A stretch of 43,194 nucleotides of DNA from an uncultured Mediterraneibacter sp. (GCA_944377745.1 CALWFV010000028.1:1-43194); one strand, 5' to 3'; positions 1 to 6,884 are shown, numbered from the stretch's first letter. A program made the numbers and translations. The notes: generated by a model not told the origin, from the letters alone.

Positions 1-240
1 AGCTCTTGATGGGGATTTTTCCAGAGCAAGATCCACCCCGTAATACACTATCGTGTTTTCCTGTGTAGGGCTCTTGCTTGGGATTTCGATTCCCCATACC
101 CTCGATGATCTGCCGATTTGGCAGATATTGGCGTCCACTGGAAAGTGGGACGCAGCACAAAAGGTAGATTCCGGCAGGACTGCCGGTTCTCCCATTTGTG
201 ATGTTACTGAAGTAACAGAAAAGAGAAGAAAGGAGGAGCC
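1..240 (+). other. Hairpin-rich oriT-like region upstream of mobC
   Basis: No convincing gene is seen here. Four short inverted repeats follow one another: ATCTGCC-N5-GGCAGAT (108-126), GCGTCCAC-N6-GTGGGACGC (131-153, one bulge), CCGGCAG-GA-CTGCCGG (171-186) and TGTTACT-GA-AGTAACA (202-217). An imperfect direct repeat, GCTCTTG followed by GGGATTT (15 of 17 positions shared), lies at 2-18 and 70-86. Stacked inverted repeats directly upstream of a MobC gene are the usual setting of a transfer origin. The nick site itself is not identified. Confidence 0.45.
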
Positions 241-627
241 ATGAGAAAAAAGAGATTAGAACGGGAACTGAACCATCCGCATTTTGTCGGAGTCCGGCTT
301 TCGGATATTGAGCTGGAACTTCTGGACAGGAAGGCAGAGATTCTGGGGGTGTCCAGATCCGAATGCCTGCGGAAATTGCTGGTGGAAAAGGAAATCGTGC
401 ATCGGGTAGAAGTGGTCGCCGATATGGAAGAACTCCGAAGGTTGGTAGGCGAGTATGGAAAGATTGGTGTGAACCTGAATCAGATCGCACGGTACTTCAA
501 TACGGGCGGGGAACGTTCGCTGGCAATGGAGGATGAAATCCGTCACTGCATTGCGGAATTGTTTTCACTCAGGGAAGAAGTGTTGAAAATGGCAGGGGAT
601 TTTGAACGGGATTATCGGGGCAGTTAA
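241..627 (+). CDS. mobC: MobC-family relaxosome accessory protein
   Basis: This 128-residue protein has the features of MobC proteins, which bind oriT and help the relaxase nick DNA during conjugative mobilisation. An N-terminal ribbon-helix-helix-like stretch (about residues 14-50, FVGVRLSDIELELLDRKA) precedes the family signature GVNLNQIARYFN near residues 76-87. AAGGAGG lies 5-6 bases before the ATG at 241. The protein follows the hairpin-rich putative transfer origin, the normal arrangement. In related elements a relaxase gene normally follows or overlaps mobC; here a 200-base gap with direct repeats follows instead, so MobC looks orphaned within the visible part. Family assignment is firm; function in this copy is inferred. 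Confidence 0.85.
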   Translation: MRKKRLERELNHPHFVGVRLSDIELELLDRKAEILGVSRSECLRKLLVEKEIVHRVEVVADMEELRRLVGEYGKIGVNLNQIARYFNTGGERSLAMEDEIRHCIAELFSLREEVLKMAGDFERDYRGS

Positions 628-649
628 AGTAGTCCAGATGAATTGTTCC

Positions 650-783
650 AAAATGATACCGAAACACGACCAAACAGCGTTTTCTGCCGTCAGACAGGAT
701 AAATCCTAGGCAAATATATTTAAGGTCAAAAAAGCCTGCCGTAAAGGGCAAAAAATGCAAAAAATGATACCGAAACATGACCA
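650..783 (+). repeat. Pair of 23-bp direct repeats between mobC and the replication genes
   Basis: A 23-base sequence beginning AAAATGATACCGAAAC occurs at 650-672 and again at 761-783, with a single difference (C versus T at position 18). The 88 bases between the copies are A-rich and have no gene. This is where a relaxase gene would be expected. The copies could be binding sites for the element's initiator or scars of a deletion; the sequence alone does not decide. Confidence 0.6.
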
Positions 784-837
784 TATTTCGCTGTCCTGTG
801 CCGGACACTGGCAGGATGGCAGAGAGGAGGAATGTCT

Positions 838-1047
838 GTGCCGAGAATGAGCAAGAAAAGAAAACAGGAATTGGTCTTTTTTCTCAATGAAAGAAGGCGC
901 ATCGCCCACAATGACATCTGCCGGAAATGCGTCGGAGACTGCAAGCAGAGTTTTCGGACTGTGATTGTCTGTTGCCCCTGTTATGAATCCAAGCGAAGCC
1001 GCCGGCGGAAAATCAGACAGAAACAAAAGGATGGATGTGAAGAATAG
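838..1047 (+). CDS. Small cysteine-rich basic protein of the integrative element
   Basis: About 69 residues, rich in Lys/Arg with Cys pairs (CRKCVGDC, later VCCPCY) that could bind a metal ion. It resembles small uncharacterised proteins that I recall sitting just upstream of the initiator gene in Tn1549-like elements; this is from memory, not a search. The start is uncertain: AGGAGG at 825-830 is only one base from ATG 832, but seven bases from an in-frame GTG at 838; ATG 847 is sixteen bases away. The gene overlaps the long open frame of the next gene and ends eight bases before its likely ATG, which suggests translational coupling. Function unknown. Confidence 0.6.
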   Translation: MPRMSKKRKQELVFFLNERRRIAHNDICRKCVGDCKQSFRTVIVCCPCYESKRSRRRKIRQKQKDGCEE

Positions 1048-1054
1048 AAACCAG

Positions 1055-1777
1055 ATGGAATATTTGACAGAGCGTACCCTGATCAGGGATTTCATTCCTT
1101 ACCCACGGTTTCTGTTGGATATGAACCTGACTCAGACAGCCAGGATTTTGTATGCCCTGTTGCTGGATCGGTCCAAGATTTCAAGGAATAACGGATGGAA
1201 GAATGAAAAAGGGTATATTTACGTGATTTACCCAATCATGGATTTGGCACAAGTGTTGGTAAAGAGTCATATGACCATTAAGAAAGCTTTGAATGAACTG
1301 GAAGATGCCGGACTTTTAGAAAGACAAAAGCAGGGATTTTCAAAGCCCAATCTGCTGTATGTCAGAATCCCGGCAGAGGGAAAGAAAAGTGTCCCTGTGA
1401 AGGAAAGAAAACTATCCCCCATAGGGAAAGAAAAAGATACTAATGAGGGAAAGAAAAGTGTCCCTGTGAGGGATAGAAAAGTATCCCCTAATAAAATGAG
1501 TAATAGTCAAATGATATATAGTCAAATAAATAAAGAGAGAGAAGCGCACTCTGCCTATGGCAAATATCACAATGTGTTTCTCTCCGAAACAGAATATGGA
1601 GAATTGAAACAGGAGATCCGGGAATTAGACAGGCTGATCGAGGAACTGTCCAGTTATATGCGTTCCAGTGGAAAGCAATATGCTGATCATGCTGTTACCT
1701 TGAGAAGATGGGCAGAACGGTCAGCCCCGGTAAAAAACATTCCGGATTATACCTGCAGTGAGGAGGAAAGTCTATGA
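1055..1777 (+). CDS. repA: RepA_N-type replication initiator
   Basis: The N-terminal part (about residues 10-110 from ATG 1055) matches the RepA N-terminal winged-helix domain: FIPYPRFLLDMNLTQTARIL, LYALLLDR, then VKSHMTIKKALNELEDAGLL as recognition-helix region. Such proteins start replication of theta plasmids and of the circular form of integrative elements. A charged linker follows with a 23-residue unit repeated (EGKKSVPVKERKLSP and EGKKSVPVRDRKVSP), then a short C-terminal domain. The frame is open from TTG 965, and ATG 1031 is also possible, but AAAAGG touches 1031 directly; 1055 fits coupling to the small gene ending at 1047. The stop overlaps the next start (ATGA at 1774-1777). Confidence 0.8.
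   Translation: MEYLTERTLIRDFIPYPRFLLDMNLTQTARILYALLLDRSKISRNNGWKNEKGYIYVIYPIMDLAQVLVKSHMTIKKALNELEDAGLLERQKQGFSKPNLLYVRIPAEGKKSVPVKERKLSPIGKEKDTNEGKKSVPVRDRKVSPNKMSNSQMIYSQINKEREAHSAYGKYHNVFLSETEYGELKQEIRELDRLIEELSSYMRSSGKQYADHAVTLRRWAERSAPVKNIPDYTCSEEESL
1376..1488 (+). repeat. Imperfect 44-bp direct repeat inside repA
   Basis: The segment 1376-1419 (starting GAGGGAAAGAAAAGTGTCCC) recurs at 1445-1488, exactly 69 bases (23 codons) later, with a weaker third fragment (ATAGGGAAAGAAAAAG) between them. In RepA_N plasmids the origin is known to lie inside the rep coding sequence between the two protein domains, so these repeats are the natural candidate for the initiator binding sites of this element. 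The repeat itself is directly seen; the origin role is inference. Confidence 0.65.
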
Positions 1778-2628
1778 ACAAGATGGTAGAAGAAACAGTA
1801 AAGAACATGATGCAGCCGGGAGAAAGAACCAGGGAGGATTACATCGGAGAAGACGGGCTTCTGTATTGTGGACAATGCCATGAAACGAAGGAGGCTTATT
1901 TCGATCAGGAAAAAGTCGGAGTTTTGGGAATAAAAAAACATCCGCGTGAATGTGAGTGCCAGAGGCAAAAGAGAAAAGAAGAGGAACAGTACCGAGAACA
2001 GCAGCGCCATGAAGGTGTAGTCAGAGAATTGAAGGAACATTGTTTCTCGGATAGATCCATGAAGGAATGGACATTTAAGAATGATAAGGGGCTTTCCGGA
2101 AATACCGTGCTTGCAAAGCTTTATGTGAAAGACTGGGAAACAATGAAGGCGGAAAATACAGGCTGCCTCTTCTGGGGAGCAGTGGGAACCGGGAAAAGCT
2201 TTCTGGCGGGCTGTATTGCCAATGCACTGTTGGAACAGGAGATAGCGGTCCGTATGAATAATTTCGCGGAAGTGCTGAATGATCTTTCTGCTAATTTTTC
2301 AGAGAAGAATACATACATAAAAAATCTGTGCAGAGTACCACTGCTGATTCTGGATGATTTTGGAATGGAGCGGGGGACAGAGTACGGACTGGAACAGATC
2401 TATGCGGTGATCGATGGCAGATATCGGAGTGGGAAGCCCCTGATTGCGACGACCAATCTGACACTGCAGGAGTTAAAGAATCCGCAGGATACAGCGCATG
2501 CCAGGATTTATGACCGGCTGCTGGAGATGTGCGTGCCGGTTCAGTTTAAAGGGGAGAGTTTTCGAAAACGTACGGCTCAGGAAAAGCTGGGGCGGATGCA
2601 GAAAAGAATAAAGGAGGAGATGAGGTAA
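1774..2628 (+). CDS. DnaC-like ATPase (helicase loader type)
   Basis: A 284-residue AAA+ protein of the DnaC/IstB-like group. Helicase loaders of this kind place the replicative helicase on the origin opened by RepA. The N-terminal third has a likely zinc site (YCGQC near residue 30 and ECECQ near 63). Walker A is GAVGTGKSF (about residues 134-142) and Walker B LLILDDFG (about 190-197); the sensor region has ATTNLTL and an Arg-rich C-terminal end. AGGAGG at 1761-1766 lies seven bases before the ATG, and the start overlaps the repA stop by four bases, so the two are translationally coupled. The same pair is found together in many Firmicute integrative elements. Confidence 0.85.
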   Translation: MNKMVEETVKNMMQPGERTREDYIGEDGLLYCGQCHETKEAYFDQEKVGVLGIKKHPRECECQRQKRKEEEQYREQQRHEGVVRELKEHCFSDRSMKEWTFKNDKGLSGNTVLAKLYVKDWETMKAENTGCLFWGAVGTGKSFLAGCIANALLEQEIAVRMNNFAEVLNDLSANFSEKNTYIKNLCRVPLLILDDFGMERGTEYGLEQIYAVIDGRYRSGKPLIATTNLTLQELKNPQDTAHARIYDRLLEMCVPVQFKGESFRKRTAQEKLGRMQKRIKEEMR

Positions 2629-2823
2629 ATGAGACAGACAAAAGAAAGAGAGAGCAACTGCCGTCTGGCAGTAGATATTGAAGGTCTGGCTGCTATGCTT
2701 TCCTGCGGACAGATGACTGCAAGGAAGATCGGGGAAGACGCCGGAGCTCGGATCACCATCGGCCGCCGGGTATTGTACTCGGTCCAGAAGGTGGAAAAAT
2801 ATCTGGAAGCAATAGCGGAATAG
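2629..2823 (+). CDS. xis: Excisionase-like small HTH protein
   Basis: A 64-residue protein with a MerR/excisionase-type winged helix (VDIEGLAAMLSCGQMTARKI, then RITIGRRVLYSVQKVEKYLE). It has the size and position of Tn916 Xis (67 residues) one gene before the integrase. Excisionases bend DNA at the element ends and bias the integrase toward excision. The ATG follows the preceding stop codon without a gap, with AGGAGG at 2613-2618. The sequence is divergent from Tn916 Xis, so the call rests on fold pattern, size and position. Confidence 0.75.
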   Translation: MRQTKERESNCRLAVDIEGLAAMLSCGQMTARKIGEDAGARITIGRRVLYSVQKVEKYLEAIAE

Positions 2824-2904
2824 AGGAACACGGATGTGCGTGGGGATGGTTTTGTGCTATACTTTTCATAGACAGGACAAGACCATTCTCCACAACAGGG
2901 AGGT

Positions 2905-3048
2905 GTGAGTATTACAGAAGCAACAGTTCAGCACGCGCCATTCGCAAAACCGCACTACGTGCTAATGATGGCTGCCGCCATTGTTTTGCTCATTCATAGG
3001 CGCTCATCACATCTGGATGTCAGTCACCGGATTTTTATGCAAGCATAA
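2905..3048 (+). CDS. Possible 47-residue membrane-type small protein
   Basis: An open frame from GTG 2905 encodes 47 residues with one hydrophobic stretch (YVLMMAAAIVLLIH, residues 18-31) and a basic, His-rich tail. GGGAGG at 2898-2903 is very close to the GTG, which weakens the case; ATG 2965 inside the frame has no ribosome binding site. An extended -10 element (TGCTATACT, 2855-2863) lies upstream, so the region is probably transcribed. The frame ends within the hairpin before the integrase, which could make it a leader peptide. Weak candidate. Confidence 0.3.
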   Translation: MSITEATVQHAPFAKPHYVLMMAAAIVLLIHRRSSHLDVSHRIFMQA

Positions 3049-3053
3049 ATCCG
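3028..3053 (+). promoter_or_regulatory. Hairpin in the integrase leader
   Basis: CGGATTT-TT-ATGC pairs with GCATAAATCCG around an AA loop, giving an 11-bp stem with a two-base bulge, 47 bases before the integrase start. There is no T tract after it, so it is not a normal terminator. It may influence integrase expression. The rest of 2824-3099 holds the extended -10 element, the possible small gene and no other recognisable feature. Confidence 0.35.
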
Positions 3054-3099
3054 TCTCCTGACACCAGACGGCTGAACTGTTCCAGAAAGGAATGGTTTT

Positions 3100-4311
3100 G
3101 TGGCAAGAAAAGACAATAGAGGAAGAAATCTGAGGACCGGGGAATCCCAGCGCAAGGATGGACTCTATATGTACCGGTACAAAGATGAACGGACTGGCAG
3201 ACGCCTGGCCGTTTACTCTCCGGATTTGGCTGAACTCAGGAAAAAAGAAAAAGAGATTGAGAAAGACCAGAGCGAAGGAATTCTGACCGATACCCAATGC
3301 AAGAACATGACTCTCAATGACCTGTTTGAGATCCACATGGATACCAGAAAGCTGGCGGAGAGTACACAGGCCAATTACAGAAGGATGTGGAACAGTCTTG
3401 TGAGGAATGAACTCGGACAGATGAAAGTGGTACAGGTAAGACCATCTCATGTACGCCTGTTTTATTCCCGGCTGAGCAAACAGAAATATTCCCACAGTAC
3501 CATCAAGTTTCTCCATAATATGATCTTACCGAGCTTTGAGGTGGCTGTAGATGATGATATCATCCGGAAGAATCCGGCCAAGAGAACGCTGGGAGACTAT
3601 GGAGAACCGGAAAAGAAACGCACCGCCCTGTCCTTTGAGCAACAGAAAAATCTGCTGAACTATGTAAAGAACAGTGAGGTATTCCATATCTATCTGCCAC
3701 TTTTGCAGGTGATGATTGGAACTGGGCTCCGCTGTGGGGAGCTGATCGGACTCACCTGGAAGGACGTGGATCTGAAGACCCGGACTGTATACGTGAATCA
3801 TCAGCTGATCTATAAGAACTATGGAGACGGGTGTGATTTTCATGTGACCATGCCGAAGACAGAAGCCGGGATCCGGGAGATTCCAATGAGTAAAATGGTG
3901 GCAAAAGCCTTTGAGACCCAGAGACGGCTGAATTTTCAGATGGGGATTCCCAGGGATGTGAAGATCGAAGGGCTTTCGAATTTCGTATTCATGAGCAGGA
4001 GCGGACGCCCTATGATGCCGACTACCGTGAACTTTATTCTCCGGGATATTGTGAAGGCGTATAATGAGGAAGAAAATGAGCGGGCAAAGCGGGAGAGGAG
4101 AAAGCCAGAAGAGCTACCGCACATCTCCGCCCACATTCTCAGACATACAGCCTGTACCAGAATGGCAGAGACGGATCTGGATATGAAGGTCGTTCAGTAT
4201 GTGATGGGACATGCGAACATCAGTGTCACGATGGAAGTTTATAACCATATCACAGACCGCTCCAGGATTGAACGAGAGATCGCAAAGATGGATCTAGTAC
4301 AGATTATGTGA
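3100..4311 (+). CDS. int: Tn916-type tyrosine integrase
   Basis: A 403-residue tyrosine recombinase that inserts and excises the element. The N-terminus (DNRGRNLRTGESQRKDG) is the arm-DNA-binding domain of Tn916 integrase almost word for word. A SAM-like core-binding domain (about 66-165) follows, then the catalytic domain with Arg211 (GTGLRCGE), His345-x-x-Arg348 (HILRHT), His371 (MGHANI) and the nucleophile Tyr381 (MEVYNHI); Lys253 is the probable beta-hairpin lysine. All key residues are present, so it should be active. The start is GTG 3100, with AGAAAGG about nine bases upstream; ATG 3092 is out of frame. It is the last gene of the element. Confidence 0.95.
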   Translation: MARKDNRGRNLRTGESQRKDGLYMYRYKDERTGRRLAVYSPDLAELRKKEKEIEKDQSEGILTDTQCKNMTLNDLFEIHMDTRKLAESTQANYRRMWNSLVRNELGQMKVVQVRPSHVRLFYSRLSKQKYSHSTIKFLHNMILPSFEVAVDDDIIRKNPAKRTLGDYGEPEKKRTALSFEQQKNLLNYVKNSEVFHIYLPLLQVMIGTGLRCGELIGLTWKDVDLKTRTVYVNHQLIYKNYGDGCDFHVTMPKTEAGIREIPMSKMVAKAFETQRRLNFQMGIPRDVKIEGLSNFVFMSRSGRPMMPTTVNFILRDIVKAYNEEENERAKRERRKPEELPHISAHILRHTACTRMAETDLDMKVVQYVMGHANISVTMEVYNHITDRSRIEREIAKMDLVQIM

Positions 4312-4393
4312 TGAGGATTTTTGTCTCGGCATAGGATTTTTTAAGGGTATAATGGTGAAAAACATGAAAAAAAACGGATTTTTCTGCTTTTGA

Positions 4394-4494
4394 TGGTGTA
4401 GTAAATTACCTCAGATTTCCTTGAATTTACAGGGGATTTTGGAGGTCCCCGATTCTGAAATTGGTGTAGAAATGGTGTAAAAATGGTGTAGTAA
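4394..4494 (+). repeat. TGGTGTA repeats downstream of the integrase, three at 11-bp spacing
   Basis: TGGTGTA occurs at 4394-4400, 4462-4468, 4473-4479 and 4484-4490. The last three are spaced exactly 11 bases apart, so they face the same side of the helix, and the first and last share TGGTGTAGTAA. The position, within 200 bases of the integrase stop and before the presumed element end, matches the arm-type (DR2) integrase sites of Tn916. They are probably bound by the N-terminal domain of the integrase. Confidence 0.6.
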
Positions 4495-4497
4495 GCC

Positions 4498-4512
4498 ATT
4501 TTTTGAAAAAAT
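4498..4512. other. A/T palindrome at the presumed right end of the element
   Basis: ATTTTTT-G-AAAAAAT is a perfect inverted repeat next to the integrase-site repeats. Tn916-family elements prefer T-run/A-run targets, so this is a reasonable place for the junction between element and chromosome. The exact crossover cannot be fixed because the left end is not visible. The remaining 4312-4587 stretch is A/T-rich, with an inverted pair TTGGGAAA (4517-4524) and TTTTCCCAA (about 4563-4571) that may act as a weak terminator, and no gene. Confidence 0.35.
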
Positions 4513-4587
4513 CGAAAATTGGGAAAGCCCGAAAAAGCCCGTAAAATCAAGCTTTTTTGAGGTTTTCCCAAAAAAATATTAAAAAAA

Positions 4588-4614
4588 TTAGCACTCACCT
4601 CTTGACAGTGCTAA
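4588..4614 (+). promoter_or_regulatory. CIRCE element (HrcA operator)
   Basis: TTAGCACTC-N9-CAGTGCTAA matches the CIRCE consensus TTAGCACTC-N9-GAGTGCTAA at 17 of 18 arm positions, with the canonical nine-base spacer. The right arm overlaps the -35 box, so HrcA binding would block transcription of the heat-shock gene that follows. A partial extra right-arm copy, AAGTGCTA, lies at 4620-4627 just before the -10 box. Confidence 0.9.
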
Positions 4615-4631
4615 CAATCAAGTGCTATAGT
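4602..4631 (+). promoter_or_regulatory. Promoter of the small heat-shock gene
   Basis: TTGACA at 4602-4607 and TATAGT at 4626-4631, with an 18-base spacer. The -35 box is embedded in the CIRCE element. The start of transcription would be near 4638, leaving a leader of about 190 bases before the gene. Confidence 0.85.
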
Positions 4632-4637
4632 ACAACT

Positions 4638-4826
4638 AGAACAAAGGAAAAGGAATAAAAAGAACAGAACCGACGGATTCTAATACGAAAGCTGTTCTGA
4701 CAAAGTTCCGGATCCTGTGGTTCCCTGAAACCAACATCTGCGACAAAGTCGAGGGTGCTGATAAGGCTGTGTAAGCAGCCCATAGATCAATTCAGAGAAT
4801 ATAATTTTTGGAAGGAGAAATGACTT
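4638..4826 (+). promoter_or_regulatory. Structured 5' leader of the small heat-shock gene
   Basis: The untranslated leader is long for a heat-shock gene and can form several stems: AGAACAG (4661-4667) with CTGTTCT (4692-4698), CGAC-AAA-GTCG (4741-4751), and GGCTG-N6-CAGCC (4765-4780). The A/T-rich segment just before AAGGAG may pair weakly. It could serve mRNA stability or temperature sensing. It does not match a riboswitch class I know. Confidence 0.35.
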
Positions 4827-5288
4827 ATGTTAATGCCTAGTATTTTTGGAGAGAATTTATTTGATGATGACTGGATGGATTTCCCGTTTGACAGATTTGA
4901 CAGAGAGTTCTGGGGAAAGAAAAATCCGCTGTACGGTAAGAATGCAAAGAACATGATGAAGACAGATATCCGTGAGCATGATGCGGGATATGAACTTGAT
5001 ATCGACCTTCCGGGATTTAAGAAAGATGAGATAAATGTAGAACTTGAAAACGGTTACCTGACGATTTCTGCTACAAAAGGTCTTGATAAAGACGAGCAGG
5101 ATAAGAAAGGTAAATACATCCGTAAAGAGCGCTATGCAGGAGCAATGCAGAGAAGCTTCTATGTAGGTGAGGATATCACACATGAAGATATTAAAGCGAA
5201 ATATGAGGACGGTATCCTTAAACTGAGTATCCCGAAGAAGGATCAGCAGGTTGTTGAGACAAAGAAACATATCGCGATCGAAGGATGA
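4827..5288 (+). CDS. hsp20: Hsp20-family small heat-shock protein
   Basis: A 153-residue alpha-crystallin-type chaperone that holds unfolding proteins in the cytoplasm until ATP-dependent chaperones refold them. The N-terminal arm is acidic and aromatic (residues 1-40, DDDWMDFPFDRFDREFWG). The alpha-crystallin domain spans about 43-145: DIREHDAGYELDIDLPG, the signature GYLTISA, RKERYAGAMQRSF, and the conserved GILKLSIPK near residues 131-139. A short polar tail follows. GGAAGGAG ends eight bases before ATG 4827. It stands alone, between the CIRCE-controlled promoter and a strong terminator, so it is probably induced on heat or protein-folding stress through HrcA. Confidence 0.93.
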   Translation: MLMPSIFGENLFDDDWMDFPFDRFDREFWGKKNPLYGKNAKNMMKTDIREHDAGYELDIDLPGFKKDEINVELENGYLTISATKGLDKDEQDKKGKYIRKERYAGAMQRSFYVGEDITHEDIKAKYEDGILKLSIPKKDQQVVETKKHIAIEG

Positions 5289-5308
5289 TCTAAATATAGA
5301 TAAGCAGG

Positions 5309-5345
5309 AAGGACCCGGCGCCGGAAGGCGACGGGTCCTTTTTGC
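5309..5345 (+). terminator. Rho-independent terminator after hsp20
   Basis: AAGGACCCG-GCGCC pairs across a short loop with GGCG-A-CGGGTCCTT, followed by a T run. It is a strong G/C-rich stem twenty bases after the hsp20 stop. Confidence 0.9.
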
Positions 5346-5388
5346 AATCGTCCTTTTTCTTCAAAAGTATTCCATCTTTTTTTATTTC

Positions 5389-5397
5389 TGATATAAT
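5389..5397 (+). promoter_or_regulatory. Extended -10 promoter before the MATE gene
   Basis: TG-A-TATAAT at 5389-5397 is a perfect extended -10 element; no good -35 box is seen at the usual distance. It would give a leader of about 105 bases, G/C-rich with inverted CCGC/GCGG motifs. Confidence 0.5.
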
Positions 5398-5510
5398 GTT
5401 CTGCGGTATGAGAGTGACAGTTCGCAGCTATGCTGCGGGCTGACCGCGGTATCGCGGCGGGCGGGGGACGTTCTTTCCTGCCTGATCGAGAAAAGAGAGG
5501 GTACTTAAAG

Positions 5511-6884
5511 ATGAAAAAGACAAATGATTTCGGCAGGGATTCTATCCCCCTGCTTGTGTTAAAAACTTCTGTTCCGTTCATGTTTGCGCAGTTCGTGAAC
5601 GTGCTGTACAGCATTGTGGACCGGATCTATGTGGGAAATATCCCGGTCACCGGGGCGGATGCCCTGGCGGGAGTGGGCGTCTGCGCGCCTATCGTTACCC
5701 TTTTATCTTCTTTTGGCACGCTGTTTGGAGTGGGAGGATCCGTCCTTTTCTCTGTCCGGCTGGGCGCCGGGGATGAGAAGGGAGCGAAGCGGATCCTTGC
5801 CAACAGCTTTACCATGATGATTCTGACGGCTGTGGCTCTGACCGTGGTCTTTCTTCTGACGAAGGATCAGCTTCTGAACTGGTTCGGCGCCAGTGAGATC
5901 ACCTTCCCCTATGCAAATACTTATATGACGATCTATACGGCGGGGACGGTCTTTGCGCTGATCTCCATGGGAATGAACTTCTTTATCACCGCCCAGGGTT
6001 TCCCCATGCTCGGGATGACGACCACGCTCATCGGCGCGGTGATCAACATTGTACTGGATCCGGTGTTCATTTTCCTTTTTGACATGGATGTGGCGGGTGC
6101 TGCTCTCGCTACTGTGATCGCGCAGATGTCTTCCTGTGCTTTCGTGCTGCTGACGTTGAGGAGAAAGAAGATGCGGGTTCCCCTGGGGGTGGTGAAGCCG
6201 GAAGCTTCGGTTGGAAAACAGATCGCGAAGATCGGGTTTTCGCCGTTCATGATCTCGGCGACGGACAGTATCATCATCATTGCGCTGAACGCGGTGCTCC
6301 AGTTTTATGGCGGGCCGGAAAACGGGGATGCGCTGGTGACCGCCGCTACCATTGTGCAGAGTTATATGCTCCTGATCACGTCGCCCATGCTGGGGATCAC
6401 AAGCGGCTCTCAGCCTCTGATCAGCTATAACTACGGGGCGAACCGCCCGGACCGGATCCGGAAGACCTTTTTCTGGGTGTTCATGCTGTGTTTCTGCTTC
6501 ACAGCGACGATGTTCCTGATCTCCAGGATCATGCCCCAGTATTTTGTCCGCATCTTTACGGATAATCCGGAGTACGGGGAACTGGCAGTCTGGGGGATCC
6601 GGACCTTTACGCTGATGATCGTTCCCTTAAGTTTCCAGTATGTGATCGTGGACGGGCTCACTGCCCTGGGAATGACCAGAATTGCTCTGACGATGTCCAT
6701 GATCCGCAAGTCTCTGTACTTTGGGCTGACCTGTGTGCTGCCCCTGATCTTTGCGGCGAAGAATGCGTTCTATGCGGAGCCTCTGGCGGACGGGACGGCG
6801 GCGGCCCTGTCCTGTGTGATATTCTTCTTCATTTACCGGAAATACTTAAGAGGCGAGGGCAGGCTCAAGGACATAAAAATATAG
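5511..6884 (+). CDS. MATE-family multidrug/metabolite exporter
   Basis: A 457-residue integral membrane protein with about twelve membrane segments in two homologous halves, the layout of MATE exporters (NorM/MepA/DinF group), which expel cationic drugs or metabolites using a sodium or proton gradient. Family features seen: the first-helix segment LKTSVPFMFAQFVNVLYSIVD, RIYVGNI, then VGVCAPIV and the LFGVGGSVLFSVRLG loop in the first half, and SPMLGITSGSQPLISYNYG in the second half. The frame is open from ATG 5430, but the first 27 codons have no membrane character and no ribosome site; ATG 5511, ten bases after GAGG, gives the normal MATE N-terminus. The substrate cannot be inferred. The gene has its own promoter and is not clearly in an operon. 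Confidence 0.9.
   Translation: MKKTNDFGRDSIPLLVLKTSVPFMFAQFVNVLYSIVDRIYVGNIPVTGADALAGVGVCAPIVTLLSSFGTLFGVGGSVLFSVRLGAGDEKGAKRILANSFTMMILTAVALTVVFLLTKDQLLNWFGASEITFPYANTYMTIYTAGTVFALISMGMNFFITAQGFPMLGMTTTLIGAVINIVLDPVFIFLFDMDVAGAALATVIAQMSSCAFVLLTLRRKKMRVPLGVVKPEASVGKQIAKIGFSPFMISATDSIIIIALNAVLQFYGGPENGDALVTAATIVQSYMLLITSPMLGITSGSQPLISYNYGANRPDRIRKTFFWVFMLCFCFTATMFLISRIMPQYFVRIFTDNPEYGELAVWGIRTFTLMIVPLSFQYVIVDGLTALGMTRIALTMSMIRKSLYFGLTCVLPLIFAAKNAFYAEPLADGTAAALSCVIFFFIYRKYLRGEGRLKDIKI

Larger units (their letters stand above)
1..4512 (+). mobile_element. Integrase-end part of a Tn916/Tn1549-like integrative element (left end outside window)
   Basis: The gene order mobC, small Cys-rich protein, RepA_N-type initiator, DnaC-like ATPase, excisionase and Tn916-type tyrosine integrase is the conserved replication/recombination end of integrative and conjugative elements in Lachnospiraceae. 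Everything up to the integrase reads in one direction with tight spacing or overlaps. The right boundary is inferred: clustered TGGTGTA repeats follow the integrase, then an A/T palindrome at 4498-4512, then a CIRCE-controlled chromosomal heat-shock gene. The transfer genes and the other end lie left of the window, so it cannot be judged whether the element is complete. No relaxase gene is present in the visible part. Confidence 0.75.

Noticed and set aside
53-244. 63-codon frame before mobC
   Set aside because: It runs through the stacked hairpins, has no ribosome site, and the peptide has no family resemblance; the region reads better as a transfer origin.
965-1054. Upstream extension of repA from TTG 965
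   Set aside because: It overlaps the small Cys-rich gene by 83 bases and has no ribosome site; initiator homologues begin near MEYLTERTL.
4517-4571. TTGGGAAA/TTTTCCCAA as a real terminator of the integrase gene
   Set aside because: The loop would be almost 40 bases and the stem is A/T-rich; only mentioned as a weak possibility.
5430-5510. 27-codon extension of the MATE protein
   Set aside because: Charged and non-membrane sequence without a ribosome site; ATG 5511 gives the normal family start.
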